A stretch of 28,276 nt of DNA from an uncultured Desulfuromonadales bacterium (GCA_945787295.1 CALZHQ010000028.1:1-28276), one strand, 5' to 3'. Positions 1 through 8,567 are shown, counted from the stretch's first letter. Notes: a model not told the origin generated them from the letters alone. Made by a program: numbers and translations.

Positions 1-621
1 ACGCTTTATGCCTTTGCCAAATCAGGAAACGCGGACATCTTTGATGACGATGGCAACTTAATAGAAACCAAAAACTTCGACCCGGCAACAACTTTATTAG
101 ACACATTCTACCTTTCCGTTGCAGTAACACCGAAACTGACTGCTGGGACAGAGTTTGGTTCATTTACAATTGGAGGAACACCATACGACACATCCGATAT
201 GCTTTATGGAACCCCTCCATCGAGCACAACTGAGAATCCCCTGCATATTGGGAAGCATGGTATTTTTGAAACGATTTATTTAGAATTAGAGTTCCAGTTT
301 GATGATACCAAGACATCTAAAGCCTATAACGTTCAAGACAACCCCGGCGCGAATCTGTTAGATGTGACGAAAGACGAAATGTTCTACATGGATTTCATGT
401 TCGACGTCTCTGGGCTTAAAGAGGGATTTGAGTTGCATTTTGACCTGTACAACACAGAGTTCAAAGAAAAAAAAGGAGGAGAAGCAAGAGGCAATTTCGC
501 CCCCTTCTCACATGATGCGGCAACCACACCTGGAGCTCCCGTCCCGGAACCTTCAACCTGGCTGCTGATGGGAATAGGACTGCTGGCACTCGGCGGTACG
601 AAGTTGAGAAAGAAGCGCTAG
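1..621 (+). CDS. PEP-CTERM sorting domain protein, 5' truncated
   Basis: The reading frame is open from base 1 to the TAG at 619-621, so the start lies outside the window; the first ATG seen, at 199, is internal to a continuous frame. The C-terminus has a typical PEP-CTERM signal: VPEPST, a hydrophobic stretch (LLMGIGLLALGG) and a basic RKKR end. Such proteins are exported, processed by an exosortase and placed at the cell surface or in the matrix. The body, with a HGIFET segment and a HFDLYN...FAPFSHDA block just before the sorting signal, resembles what I remember of the choice-of-anchor N family; that assignment is from memory. Substrate and role are unknown. The gene converges on the copper operon and shares a terminator with it. 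Confidence 0.8.
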   Translation, partial: TLYAFAKSGNADIFDDDGNLIETKNFDPATTLLDTFYLSVAVTPKLTAGTEFGSFTIGGTPYDTSDMLYGTPPSSTTENPLHIGKHGIFETIYLELEFQFDDTKTSKAYNVQDNPGANLLDVTKDEMFYMDFMFDVSGLKEGFELHFDLYNTEFKEKKGGEARGNFAPFSHDAATTPGAPVPEPSTWLLMGIGLLALGGTKLRKKR

Positions 622-653
622 CCTCCAGCGCCTGTTAATTTTTTCAGACAAAT

Positions 654-687
654 AGAAAGGGCCCCGGAATTCTCCGGAGCCCTTTCT
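654..687. terminator. Bidirectional intrinsic terminator
   Basis: A 15-position stem (654-668 with 673-687) has one C-A mismatch and a 4-base loop. It is flanked by A/T-rich sequence on both sides, so it can end the + strand PEP-CTERM gene and the - strand copper operon. Confidence 0.8.
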
Positions 688-706
688 TCGTTAAGACAGT
701 CCCAGA

Positions 707-1297
707 TCAATTCTCATAATGCATGTCGAACATCCGCTTTTTGCCATCAGCTAGTTTGGTACCGATCATAAACTTGTACTTTCCTTTTTGATCGAGGGTC
801 ACATCGGCACCGAACTGCCCTTTCATGACCATCATTTTGGTCGCCTTGCTGACCGAACCGTCGGGTGCTTCTACCTTCACCGCAACCTGCCCTTCGTCGA
901 CCGCGTCCCCTTCTTCATTCATGAACCCGACCATGATGTGATGGGTCATCGTCATACCATGCTCGGCCATCTTTTCTTTGACGTCCATCAGATGCCCGGC
1001 AGCCATCACACCATCAACCTCGACATCCTGCAGCATGATCATGTCACCACCCATCGCCATGCCGCTGCCATGCTCCATCTTGCCGTGGTCCATGTCCATT
1101 TTCTTGCCGTGGTCCATGTCGCTCATGTCATGACCCATCTTCTCGCCATGGTCCATGCCCATTTCCTTCCCTTTTTCCATGGCCATCTCTTTACCGTGGT
1201 CCATGTCCATTTTTTTGCCATGATCTTCATGGCTCATCGCCATGACGCCGACAGGAACCATCAACAACAGCATCAAGATAATAATTTGTTTCTTCAT
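707..1297 (-). CDS. Periplasmic Met/His-rich metal-binding protein (copy 1)
   Basis: 196 residues. A signal peptide (MKKQIIILMLLLMVPVGVMA) is followed by a low-complexity region, about residues 21-85, built on MDHGKKM/MDHGKEM-type repeats that supply many Met thioethers and His side chains, as in soft-metal Cu(I)/Ag(I) binding segments. A conserved ~105-residue C-terminal domain, shared with the next gene, contains EVDGV, MAEHGM, THHIMV and GTKL.DGKK and may be a beta-sandwich (inference). GGAGG sits before the ATG. It is the last gene of the efflux operon, 81 bp after its paralogue. A CusF-like buffering or delivery role is inferred from context; it is not a CusF homologue by sequence. Antisense frames here are open only because the repeats are biased. 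Confidence 0.82.
   Translation of the reverse strand: MKKQIIILMLLLMVPVGVMAMSHEDHGKKMDMDHGKEMAMEKGKEMGMDHGEKMGHDMSDMDHGKKMDMDHGKMEHGSGMAMGGDMIMLQDVEVDGVMAAGHLMDVKEKMAEHGMTMTHHIMVGFMNEEGDAVDEGQVAVKVEAPDGSVSKATKMMVMKGQFGADVTLDQKGKYKFMIGTKLADGKKRMFDMHYEN
1065..1245 (-). repeat. Degenerate tandem repeat coding MDHGK units
   Basis: Short imperfect units read on the + strand as ccgtggtccatgtccat variants recur through this stretch and encode MDMDHGK-like motifs in the protein on the - strand. Unit length varies, which fits slippage or duplication of a metal-binding module. Confidence 0.7.
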
Positions 1298-1378
1298 CGT
1301 TTTTCCTCCAATTGTAGATTTGAACTTTCAAGTCATGGGTCTCAGGTCTCACCCGATGTAAAACCATAAATTGTGTGA

Positions 1379-1924
1379 TTATTCGTTTTCAAAGTGAAGA
1401 TGAAACGTTCGCTTCTTCCCATCAGTTAATTTGGTCCCGATCTTAAAATGGTAGATCCCCTTCTTATCGAGAGTAATATCTGTACCGAAATGGCCATCCA
1501 TGCCGCTCAACTTGATCGCTTCACTGACCATTTCATCAGGATCTTCAATTTTAACAGCCACTGTTCCAGATTCAATCGCATCACCGCTAGCAACATCCTC
1601 AAATGCGACCATAATGTGATGGGTCTGTTTCATGCCATGCTCGGCCATCTGCTTACGCACATCGTTCAGGTGAGCCATCCCCTTGACGCCATCAACTTCT
1701 TCGACACCGAGCATGATCATCTTCCCGTCCGTCGACATCCCGAGATGAGCCATCCCTTCCGCTTCACCATGGCCATGAGCCATCTCTTTTGCTTCAGGGC
1801 TCATCTTTTTGCCATGCTCCATATCCTTCTTGCCGTGCTCCATGCCATGCTCACCACTGGCAAATCCGAATGTCGGGGTCAGCAGAAATGCTGCAATCAA
1901 TAGCGTCAATCCTATTATTTTCAT
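1379..1924 (-). CDS. Periplasmic Met/His-rich metal-binding protein (copy 2)
   Basis: 181 residues. Signal peptide ends near GFA; then a shorter MEHGKKDMEHGKK/AHGHGEAEGMAH region, then the same C-terminal domain as its neighbour (EVDGV, HLNDV, MAEHGM, THHIMVAF, TLDKKGIYHFKIGTKL, DGKKR). The low-complexity part is less expanded than in copy 1, so the pair looks like a tandem duplication in which the Met/His region diverged. AGGAG precedes the ATG. It lies 40 bp after the cusA-like gene in the same orientation, which ties it to copper/silver handling in the periplasm. The biochemical role is inference. Confidence 0.82.
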   Translation of the reverse strand: MKIIGLTLLIAAFLLTPTFGFASGEHGMEHGKKDMEHGKKMSPEAKEMAHGHGEAEGMAHLGMSTDGKMIMLGVEEVDGVKGMAHLNDVRKQMAEHGMKQTHHIMVAFEDVASGDAIESGTVAVKIEDPDEMVSEAIKLSGMDGHFGTDITLDKKGIYHFKIGTKLTDGKKRTFHLHFENE

Positions 1925-1964
1925 CTCTAGCTCCTATCCACGTCAGGGTCTCTTTCATTATCGA

Positions 1965-4900
1965 TCAAATCGGCTCAGAAAGACCAGCCACCGCTTCTCG
2001 ACTCGGCTGTTCGTTGCAAGTCTCACCTTCTACCAGTTCGGTGGTAGAAGTCGGAGTGGTATCCTTATCCATCTTGCGACCCCGCCACATAAAATAGATG
2101 ACCGGGAAGACCAGCAACTCCATGACCCCCGAGGTAATCACCCCGCCAACCATCGGTGCGGCAATCCGCTTCATCACATCGGCCCCGGCGCCATGACTCC
2201 ACATGATCGGTATCAAACCGGCGATGATTACGCAGATGGTCATGATCTTCGGCCGAATCCGTTTGACGGCACCGTGGTGGATCGCCTGGATCAGGTCGCC
2301 ACGATTGTTCATTCTGCGGTTCTTTTTCCACAGCTCAAAGGCTAGATCGAGATAGAGCAGCATCACCACCCCGGTCTCCGCCGAGATCCCCGCCAGCGCA
2401 ATAATTCCGACCCAAACGGCAACCGACATGTTGTAGTCGAGAGCCCAGAGGAACCAGAAGCAGCCAACCATCGACAGCGGCAGCGCGACGAAGATAATCC
2501 CGGTCTTGACCATCGACTTGGTGCTGATGTAGATAATGACAAAAATGATCAGCAGGGTCAGCGGAATCACCACCTTCAGCTTGGCGGCTGCGGCCTGCAT
2601 ATACTCGTACTGGCCACTCCAGATGATGTTGTAACCGGCCGGCAGCTCGATCTTCTCCTGGACGACCTTCTGCGCCTGCTGCACGTAGGTGCCGACGTCG
2701 ACCCCTTTCAGGTCGACAAAGACCCAGGCCGTGCGCCGGGCATTCTCACTCTTAATTCCCGGCGGTCCCTTCTTGATCTTGATTTCAGCGACCTGGGAGA
2801 TCGGAATATGCTGACCGGTCGGGGTCGGAATCAATACCCGGCCGAGGGACTGCAGATCGTTCCGGTAGTCGCGGGCATAGCGGATATTGATCGGGTACCG
2901 CTCCAGCCCCTCGACGGTCTGGGAAACATTCATCCCGCCGATCGCCGACTTGATGGTGTCCTGCACATCGCCGACCGTCAGTCCGTAGCGGGCCACCGCC
3001 TGGCGGTCGATTTCAAAATCTAAATAGTTGCCGCCGACGACCCGCTCGGAAAAGGCGCTCAGAGTTCCCGGAATCTCGCGGACCACCGCTTCGATCTCTT
3101 CACCGATGCGGGAAAGAATCTCCAGGTCATCCCCCATCACCTTGATCCCGACCGGGGTTTTAATGCCGGTCGAGAGCATGTCGATGCGGGTTTTGATCGG
3201 CATGGTCCAGGCGTTAGTCAGTCCCGGAAACTTGATGGCATCGTTGAGGCGGGTTTTCAATTCCTCGACATCGATGGTGCCCTCTTCCGGCCAGACAATC
3301 CGCAGCGGCTTCTTGGCCCACTCATAATCTTCCGACCAGTCGGAATAGAACCGTTGCTTCGGTACTGTGCGCCACTCCGATTCCGGCTTCAGCATGATGG
3401 TGGTTTCCAGCATCGCCAGCGGTGCCGGGTCGGTCGCGGTTTCGGCCCGGCCGACTTTTCCAAAAACCCGCTCCACTTCGGGAAACTGAACGATGATTTT
3501 GTCGGTCTGCTGCAGCAGCTCACGCGCCTTGGTGATCGAAATCCCCGGCAGGGTGGTCGGCATGTAGAGCAGATCCCCCTCGTAAAGCGGCGGCATAAAC
3601 TCAGAGCCCATCTTCTGGATTGGCCAGACAATCGACAAGGTGATCAGCAGCGCAACCAGCAGCACCAACTTCCGCCACCTGATGACGAAATCGACCATCG
3701 GGTTGTAGACCCAGATCAGGAAACGGTTGATCGGATTCTTGTGTTCTTCGGGAATCTTGCCACGGATAAACCAACCCAGCAGCACCGGCACAATGGTTAC
3801 CGAAAGCAGGGCTCCCGCGGCCATGGCGTAGGTTTTGGTGTAGGCCAACGGTTTAAACATCCGCCCCGACTGCTCGCCGAGGGTAAAAACCGGGAAGAAG
3901 GAGACGGTGATCACCAGCAGGGCATAGAACAGCGAGGGGCCGACCTCTTTACAGGAGTTGCTGATAATCTCCCAGTGGCCGATCTTGCCGCGATCACGTT
4001 CCAGGTGCTTGTGGGCGTTCTCGATCATGATGATCGCGGCGTCGATCATCGCCCCGATGGCAATCGCAATCCCGCCCAAACTCATGATATTGGCATTTAT
4101 CCCCTGAAAGTACATGACCATAAAAGCCATCAGGATCGCCACCGGCAGGGTAAATATCGCCACCAGTGAGCTGGGAATGTGAAACAGGAACAATGCCGTG
4201 ACCACCGCAACAACGATGCTCTCTTCGATCAACTTTTCGGTCAGGTTGTCGACTGCGCGTTCAATCAGGCCGCTGCGATCGTAGACCGGCTTGATCGTCA
4301 CCCCCTCGGGCAGCCCGGCCTCTAACTCTTGCAATTTCTTTTTGACGTTTTCGATGGTTTTAAGTGCATTGCCGCCGTAGCGCATAATGACTACGCCACC
4401 GACCGCCTCACCCCGGCCGTCCAGTTCGGCCACCCCACGGCGCAACTCGGGGCCAATAGTGACCCGCGCGACATCACGCAGCAGGACCGGCGTGCCACGA
4501 CCGTCATGACCGACGACCACCATCTCGAGATCTTGCACCGACTTGATGTATCCCAGGCCGCGAACCATGAATTCGGTCTCGGCCATTTCCACCAACCGGC
4601 CACCGACATCATTGTTACTTTTTTTGATCGCCATGCGGATCTTCGGAATGCCGATGTTGTAGGCGATCAACCGATCTGGATCGACCTCGACCTGGTACTG
4701 CTTGACATAACCGCCGATCGACGCGACCTCGGAAACACCGCTGACCGAGGTCAGTTCATAGCGTAAGAACCAGTCCTGAATTGACCGCAACTGCTGCAGA
4801 TCATGCCTGTCACTTTCCAGCACATACTCATAAATCCAGCCAACCCCGGTGGCATCCGGACCGAGGCTCGGATTGACCCCTTGCGGTAGCCGGCCGGCGG

Positions 4901-5249
4901 CATAGTTCAGATATTCCAGCACCCGTGACCGGGCCCAATAAAGATCGGTGCCATCCTCAAAAATAATGTAGACAAAGGAGAGCCCGAAAAAGGAATAGCC
5001 ACGCACGGTTTTCGCCTGCGGCACCGCCAGCATCTGCGTGGTCAGCGGATAGGTCACCTGATCCTCGACCACCTGCGGCGCCTGGCCCGGATAATCGGTA
5101 AAGACAATCACCTGCACATCCGACAGGTCGGGGATGGCATCGAGCGGGGTATTTTTCAGGGCGTAAAGACCACCGACCACCATAAAGAAGGTCAGCAGCA
5201 CCACCATGAATTTATTCTTGATCGACCATTCGATCAGTTTTTCAAGCAT
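1965..5249 (-). CDS. cusA: CusA-like heavy-metal RND efflux pump, inner-membrane subunit
   Basis: 1094 residues, the usual length for HME-RND proteins. It uses the proton gradient to export monovalent copper/silver through a tripartite complex. Visible landmarks: N-terminal TM1 (residues ~14-32), the periplasmic porter domain starting TPLDAIPDLSDVQV, and the TM4 motif GAMIDAAIIMIENAHKHLE with the proton-relay Asp at 403. Met563 (LLYMPTTLPG), Met613 (LAMLETTI) and Met691 (DMLSTGIKTP) line up, by my alignment from memory, with the E. coli CusA triad M573/M623/M672; the first two have identical spacing. Between Met613 and Met691 there is about 29 residues more than in E. coli. The triad favours Cu(I)/Ag(I) over Zn/Co/Cd. 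AAGGA precedes the ATG; the cusB-like gene is 26 bp upstream. Confidence 0.95.
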   Translation of the reverse strand: MLEKLIEWSIKNKFMVVLLTFFMVVGGLYALKNTPLDAIPDLSDVQVIVFTDYPGQAPQVVEDQVTYPLTTQMLAVPQAKTVRGYSFFGLSFVYIIFEDGTDLYWARSRVLEYLNYAAGRLPQGVNPSLGPDATGVGWIYEYVLESDRHDLQQLRSIQDWFLRYELTSVSGVSEVASIGGYVKQYQVEVDPDRLIAYNIGIPKIRMAIKKSNNDVGGRLVEMAETEFMVRGLGYIKSVQDLEMVVVGHDGRGTPVLLRDVARVTIGPELRRGVAELDGRGEAVGGVVIMRYGGNALKTIENVKKKLQELEAGLPEGVTIKPVYDRSGLIERAVDNLTEKLIEESIVVAVVTALFLFHIPSSLVAIFTLPVAILMAFMVMYFQGINANIMSLGGIAIAIGAMIDAAIIMIENAHKHLERDRGKIGHWEIISNSCKEVGPSLFYALLVITVSFFPVFTLGEQSGRMFKPLAYTKTYAMAAGALLSVTIVPVLLGWFIRGKIPEEHKNPINRFLIWVYNPMVDFVIRWRKLVLLVALLITLSIVWPIQKMGSEFMPPLYEGDLLYMPTTLPGISITKARELLQQTDKIIVQFPEVERVFGKVGRAETATDPAPLAMLETTIMLKPESEWRTVPKQRFYSDWSEDYEWAKKPLRIVWPEEGTIDVEELKTRLNDAIKFPGLTNAWTMPIKTRIDMLSTGIKTPVGIKVMGDDLEILSRIGEEIEAVVREIPGTLSAFSERVVGGNYLDFEIDRQAVARYGLTVGDVQDTIKSAIGGMNVSQTVEGLERYPINIRYARDYRNDLQSLGRVLIPTPTGQHIPISQVAEIKIKKGPPGIKSENARRTAWVFVDLKGVDVGTYVQQAQKVVQEKIELPAGYNIIWSGQYEYMQAAAAKLKVVIPLTLLIIFVIIYISTKSMVKTGIIFVALPLSMVGCFWFLWALDYNMSVAVWVGIIALAGISAETGVVMLLYLDLAFELWKKNRRMNNRGDLIQAIHHGAVKRIRPKIMTICVIIAGLIPIMWSHGAGADVMKRIAAPMVGGVITSGVMELLVFPVIYFMWRGRKMDKDTTPTSTTELVEGETCNEQPSREAVAGLSEPI

Positions 5250-5275
5250 CGGTAGAGTCCTTCACAGTTGGTCGA

Positions 5276-6769
5276 CTAGTTGAAGAGATCTTCAATATCT
5301 TCTCTGGATTCTTCATCGCCATCGTCAAACAGGTCTTCCATGTCATTCCCGGCATCTTTTTCCGGTGATGTCGCGCGGGTCGGGTTGAGCATCTTCTGGA
5401 TCGCCTCGCGCAGCTTGCTTTCCGAGTCGAGCATGAACTGGGCACTGGTCACCACCTGTTCCCCTTCAAAGAGCCCCTGCTTCACCTCGATATGGCCGCC
5501 TTCTCCCTGCAGACCGGTTTTAATCAGACGCGGTTCAAAACGACCCCCTTGCAGGGCAACAAAAACCGTCTGTTTTTCCCCGGAATGCAGCACCGCTTCT
5601 TGCGGAATAACCAGAGCCCCTTTTACCTGTTCTCCTTCCAGGTAGACACTGACAAACATTTCGGGCCGCAGCTCAAAATCACTGTTGTCCAATTCCAACC
5701 GCGCCTTAACGGTGCGGGTTTTGCCTTCGACATAAGGGTAGATATAGCTGACCTTGGCAACAAAGCGACGATCCTTGACATACGGCAGGACCACTTCGGC
5801 GTCCTGCCCGACCTTGATCCAGGGCAGCTGGTATTCGTAAAGATCGGCCAAAACCCAGACTTTCGACAGGTCGGCCAGATTGAGCAGGGTCATCCCCGGC
5901 TTGACGTACATCCCTTCATTGATCATCTTCATGGTCACGATGCCATCATAGGCGGAGTAAAGGGTGACGGTCTTTTTGACCTGGCCGGTTTTTTCCAGCC
6001 GGGCGATCTGTTTCTTGCTGACATCCCAGAGCTGCAAACGCTTGCGAGAGGCTTCAAGCAAGCGCTTAGCATTCTCGGCCATCTGCGGAAAGCTGTTATC
6101 TTTCAGAGAATTATAGTTATCGCGTGCCAGCAGAAGTTCCTGCTGGGCGGAGACCAGTTCCGGGCTGTAGATCTCGAGCAGTTTCTGCCCTTTCTTCACT
6201 TGCTGACCGGTTTCATTGACATAGAGTTTTTCCACCCAGCCGGCGATCTTGGCGTTGACCACAGACTGCCTCGGCTCTTCGTAATCGACCAAACCGACGG
6301 TGCGAATGGTGCGGGAGAGATCTCCACGGACCACTGCTGCGGTACGCACCCCCATGTTCTGGATAGTGGTCGGGTCGATGGTGATCATCGCCCCGCCGGT
6401 CGCCTCGTCCTCGTAGACAGGGATCAGGTCCATCCCCATCGGAGACCTGCCCGGCTCATCACGGATATAGGTCGGGTCCATCGGCGCCTGCCAGTATTTG
6501 ATTTTCCGCTCACCATCTGCGGCAGCAGCCGAGCTGCCGCCAGTTCCGACTTTCAGCGGGGTCAGATCCATACCGCAGATCGGACAGCTGCCCGGCTCAT
6601 CGACGATGACCATCGGGTGCATGCCACAGGTATATTTTTCTGCGGCGTGGCTGTGCTCAGTCCCGGAAAACGGAGAATGACGGAAGCTCAGATCGGCACT
6701 GAGGAAGATTCCGCTGCCAAGCAAGATCACTGTAAAGAGGGACAGGGTCGGTTTTAACAACAATCTCAT
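5276..6769 (-). CDS. cusB: CusB-like periplasmic adaptor (membrane fusion protein)
   Basis: The start is taken as the ATG at 6769 (497 residues), 7 bp after the tolC-like stop and preceded by AAGGA; an in-frame TTG at 6787 would overlap that gene. After an N-terminal anchor come two heavy-metal-binding motifs: YTCGMHPMV...GSCPICGMDL (about 46-73) with three Cys and several Met, and YWQAPMDPTYI...GRSPMGMDLIP (about 92-119), which has Met but no Cys pair. A standard adaptor follows: barrel-sandwich hybrid (VVNAKIAGWVEKLYVNETGQ), helical hairpin, and beta-barrel (PGMTLLNLADLSKVWVLAD). It links the RND pump to the outer-membrane channel and is expected to bind the metal. The C-terminal tail is very acidic with two EDLF motifs, not a feature I know from E. 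coli CusB. Confidence 0.94.
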   Translation of the reverse strand: MRLLLKPTLSLFTVILLGSGIFLSADLSFRHSPFSGTEHSHAAEKYTCGMHPMVIVDEPGSCPICGMDLTPLKVGTGGSSAAAADGERKIKYWQAPMDPTYIRDEPGRSPMGMDLIPVYEDEATGGAMITIDPTTIQNMGVRTAAVVRGDLSRTIRTVGLVDYEEPRQSVVNAKIAGWVEKLYVNETGQQVKKGQKLLEIYSPELVSAQQELLLARDNYNSLKDNSFPQMAENAKRLLEASRKRLQLWDVSKKQIARLEKTGQVKKTVTLYSAYDGIVTMKMINEGMYVKPGMTLLNLADLSKVWVLADLYEYQLPWIKVGQDAEVVLPYVKDRRFVAKVSYIYPYVEGKTRTVKARLELDNSDFELRPEMFVSVYLEGEQVKGALVIPQEAVLHSGEKQTVFVALQGGRFEPRLIKTGLQGEGGHIEVKQGLFEGEQVVTSAQFMLDSESKLREAIQKMLNPTRATSPEKDAGNDMEDLFDDGDEESREDIEDLFN

Positions 6770-6776
6770 GGTGATA

Positions 6777-8075
6777 TTATCCTTCAACTGGTTCTGGCGG
6801 GGGATTCAACAGGTCGGCGTCCAAGCCGGCGGCCGCCTCTATCTGGGCACGGCTGCGCTGTTGGTCACTGAGGGCACGGGCATAATCGATTTCATAGCGA
6901 TACAGACTCATCACCGAATCGAGCAGTGAGAGGAAATCAACCTTGTCAACCTGGTAAGCGCTCAAGGTGGCCTGGAAAGTCTGATTCGCCTGCGGGATAA
7001 TCCCATCCCGATATAAATCCACCAGCCGGCTGGCCCGCTTGAATTTGGTCAGCGAACGATGGATGGCCAGGTGCACGTTATTACGGAAGTCGTTCCGCTG
7101 CTGGTAGGCCATCCGCAAAGAAGAATCAGCTTCGGCGACCGCTGCTCGGCGACGGGCATTAGGTACCGGCAGGTTAAAGCTGACGCCGGCGCTGATGAAA
7201 TCGGTACCACCATCCGGCAGGTCATCATCCCGCCAGCGATAGCCGGCCCAAAGGGTAAAATCCGGGTTGTAATCGAGCTTGGCCAACTCCCGTTGCGACT
7301 TGTACTGGTCGATCAGGGCGGCAAACGAGTTGAACATCGGTCGCTGCTGCTCGGCCTGTTGCTGCAATTCATCGAGCACAAATACATCAGCGACAGCCGT
7401 CAGGTGAGCATCAATATCCAGTGCCTGGTCTGTTTTACGCCCGGCGAGACTGTTCAATTCCGCCAGTGTCGCCGCCTCTTGCTGTTCCAGATCGAGCAGC
7501 ATGTCCAGTTGCTTGGAACGCTGCAGGTGAGCCTTCAAGACATTCTGCTGCAACCCCTTGCCGACTTCGTAGCGGGACTCGGTCAACTTGATAAAATCAT
7601 CGAGCAGCCTCAGGTTATGATTGGTCAATTCGATGGCCTGGCGCTGAAACAACAAACGATACCAGGCATCCTTGATCTTCTGGCGGATCTGCAAGCGGGC
7701 ATCCTGATAAGCACCCGCGAACCAACGGCTCTTCTTTGCCGCTATCTTGCCCTTTGCATCAAGCTTTCCCGGAAACGGGAACAGCTGTGCCAGGCGGACT
7801 TCATTGCCGGTCATCGGGGTCAGATCAGACTTCAATTCATCGATCGGGTAGTTCGACAGGGCCAGAGATAAGACGGGGTCTTTCAGAGCGCGGACCTGCT
7901 CGATTTTACTATTAGCAACAGCAATCTGCTCGAGGGCCGCTCCCAGCGAGGGATTCTTTTGGTCTGCTTCCTCGAGCAGTTGCTGCAGTTGCATAGGTTC
8001 GGCGGCCACAGTCTGTAGAGTGACAAGTAAAATTGCGGACAGCAGCAAGACAACCTTTTTAAAAAGAGATACCAT
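6777..8075 (-). CDS. TolC-family outer-membrane efflux channel (CusC-like)
   Basis: 432 residues with an N-terminal signal peptide ending near VAA. The body is the TolC-type duplicated alpha-helical repeat: an amphipathic N-terminal helix (LQQLLEEADQKNPSLGAALEQ), coiled-coil helices rich in Gln/Ala/Leu, and short beta strands such as FTLWAGYRWRDDD and FISAGVSFNLP. It should form the trimeric outer-membrane exit duct of the pump encoded by the next two genes. No lipobox Cys is seen, unlike E. coli CusC. It is the first gene of the operon; GGAG lies about 10 bp before the ATG, downstream of the candidate promoter at 8125-8142. Confidence 0.9.
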   Translation of the reverse strand: MVSLFKKVVLLLSAILLVTLQTVAAEPMQLQQLLEEADQKNPSLGAALEQIAVANSKIEQVRALKDPVLSLALSNYPIDELKSDLTPMTGNEVRLAQLFPFPGKLDAKGKIAAKKSRWFAGAYQDARLQIRQKIKDAWYRLLFQRQAIELTNHNLRLLDDFIKLTESRYEVGKGLQQNVLKAHLQRSKQLDMLLDLEQQEAATLAELNSLAGRKTDQALDIDAHLTAVADVFVLDELQQQAEQQRPMFNSFAALIDQYKSQRELAKLDYNPDFTLWAGYRWRDDDLPDGGTDFISAGVSFNLPVPNARRRAAVAEADSSLRMAYQQRNDFRNNVHLAIHRSLTKFKRASRLVDLYRDGIIPQANQTFQATLSAYQVDKVDFLSLLDSVMSLYRYEIDYARALSDQQRSRAQIEAAAGLDADLLNPPPEPVEG

Positions 8076-8124
8076 TTAATTGAACTCCTGATCCCGGGAA
8101 AACAATAAATCTTCCCTATAGTAA

Positions 8125-8142
8125 ATCACCATTCGTGCCAAA
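8125..8142 (-). promoter_or_regulatory. Candidate sigma-54 (-24/-12) promoter of the efflux operon
   Basis: On the - strand the sequence TTGGCACGAATGGTGAT has a perfect -24 block (TTGGCACG) and the right spacing to a -12 block. That -12 reads GTGAT instead of TTGCW, so the C of the key GC is missing. It lies about 50 bp before the tolC-like ATG. The palindromes roughly 100-120 bp upstream of the implied start suit an enhancer-binding regulator. The -12 mismatch keeps this tentative. Confidence 0.4.
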
Positions 8143-8205
8143 GGTATTTTTCTTATTGATAACAAGATATTAACAAACAAGCATGAGATTACAAAGTGGG
8201 CAAAT

Positions 8206-8239
8206 GTAGAATATTCTACGCCCCATTCAGGATATTCTG
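8206..8239. promoter_or_regulatory. Pair of related palindromes, 21 bp centre to centre
   Basis: GTAGAATATTCTAC at 8206-8219 is a perfect 14-bp palindrome. CAGGATATTCTG at 8228-8239 is a near-palindrome of the same core. Centres are 21 bp apart, two helical turns, and a further ATTCT half-site follows one turn later at 8244. This is what a dimeric regulator binding cooperatively on one face would use. It lies between the divergent copper operon and rne, placed better for the operon. The cognate regulator is not in the window. Confidence 0.6.
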
Positions 8240-8328
8240 CAAAATTCTATCGTAAATCGGATGAGCTAAAGAACGACCGGATATCATGTTGCTCAAAAGT
8301 AAAAAGTGTTCCAAATACGCGATTCTGA

Positions 8329-8356
8329 TTTACAGATGTCGCATTTCTGCTATAGT
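8329..8356 (+). promoter_or_regulatory. Probable sigma-70 promoter of the RNase E/G gene
   Basis: TTTACA (8329-8334), a 16-bp spacer and TATAGT (8351-8356). Transcription would start near 8363, giving a leader of about 205 nt before the ATG at 8568. Confidence 0.55.
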
Positions 8357-8473
8357 TCCGTTGAATTGTTGAGCTCTCCCGTGTCTCCGCCATAGCAGCG
8401 TTGAGACCGGCAAAGCATAGTGAAACGAATTTGATGTCACCGGGACCGACAGCCTGCCGACATCCTCAATTAA

Positions 8474-8549
8474 CCGAATATTCAGCAGCAGACCCCGCTA
8501 TGCGGAGAGGTCTATATACTGATATTCGGCTGACCCGCCGAAATGGCGG
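8474..8549 (+). promoter_or_regulatory. Structured 5' leader of the RNase E/G gene
   Basis: 8474-8485 (CCGAATATTCAG) pairs with 8518-8528 (CTGATATTCGG), with one bulged base, enclosing a second hairpin in which AGACC/CCGC (8490-8498) pairs with GCGG/GGTCT (8502-8513). A third hairpin (CCGCC gaaat GGCGG, about 8535-8549) sits just before the ribosome-binding region. E. coli rne is autoregulated through its 5' UTR, so an autoregulatory target is a reasonable inference here; no sequence similarity to that leader is claimed. Confidence 0.5.
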
Positions 8550-8567
8550 CCGGAAAGGTTTATAAAA

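Noticed and set aside
788..1369. His-rich 193-codon + strand frame
   Set aside because: Antisense shadow of the Met/His-rich repeat; the - strand frame has a signal peptide and a paralogue.
5492..6757. 421-codon + strand frame opposite the cusB-like gene
   Set aside because: Shadow of a strongly supported adaptor gene; the translation has no coherent domain.
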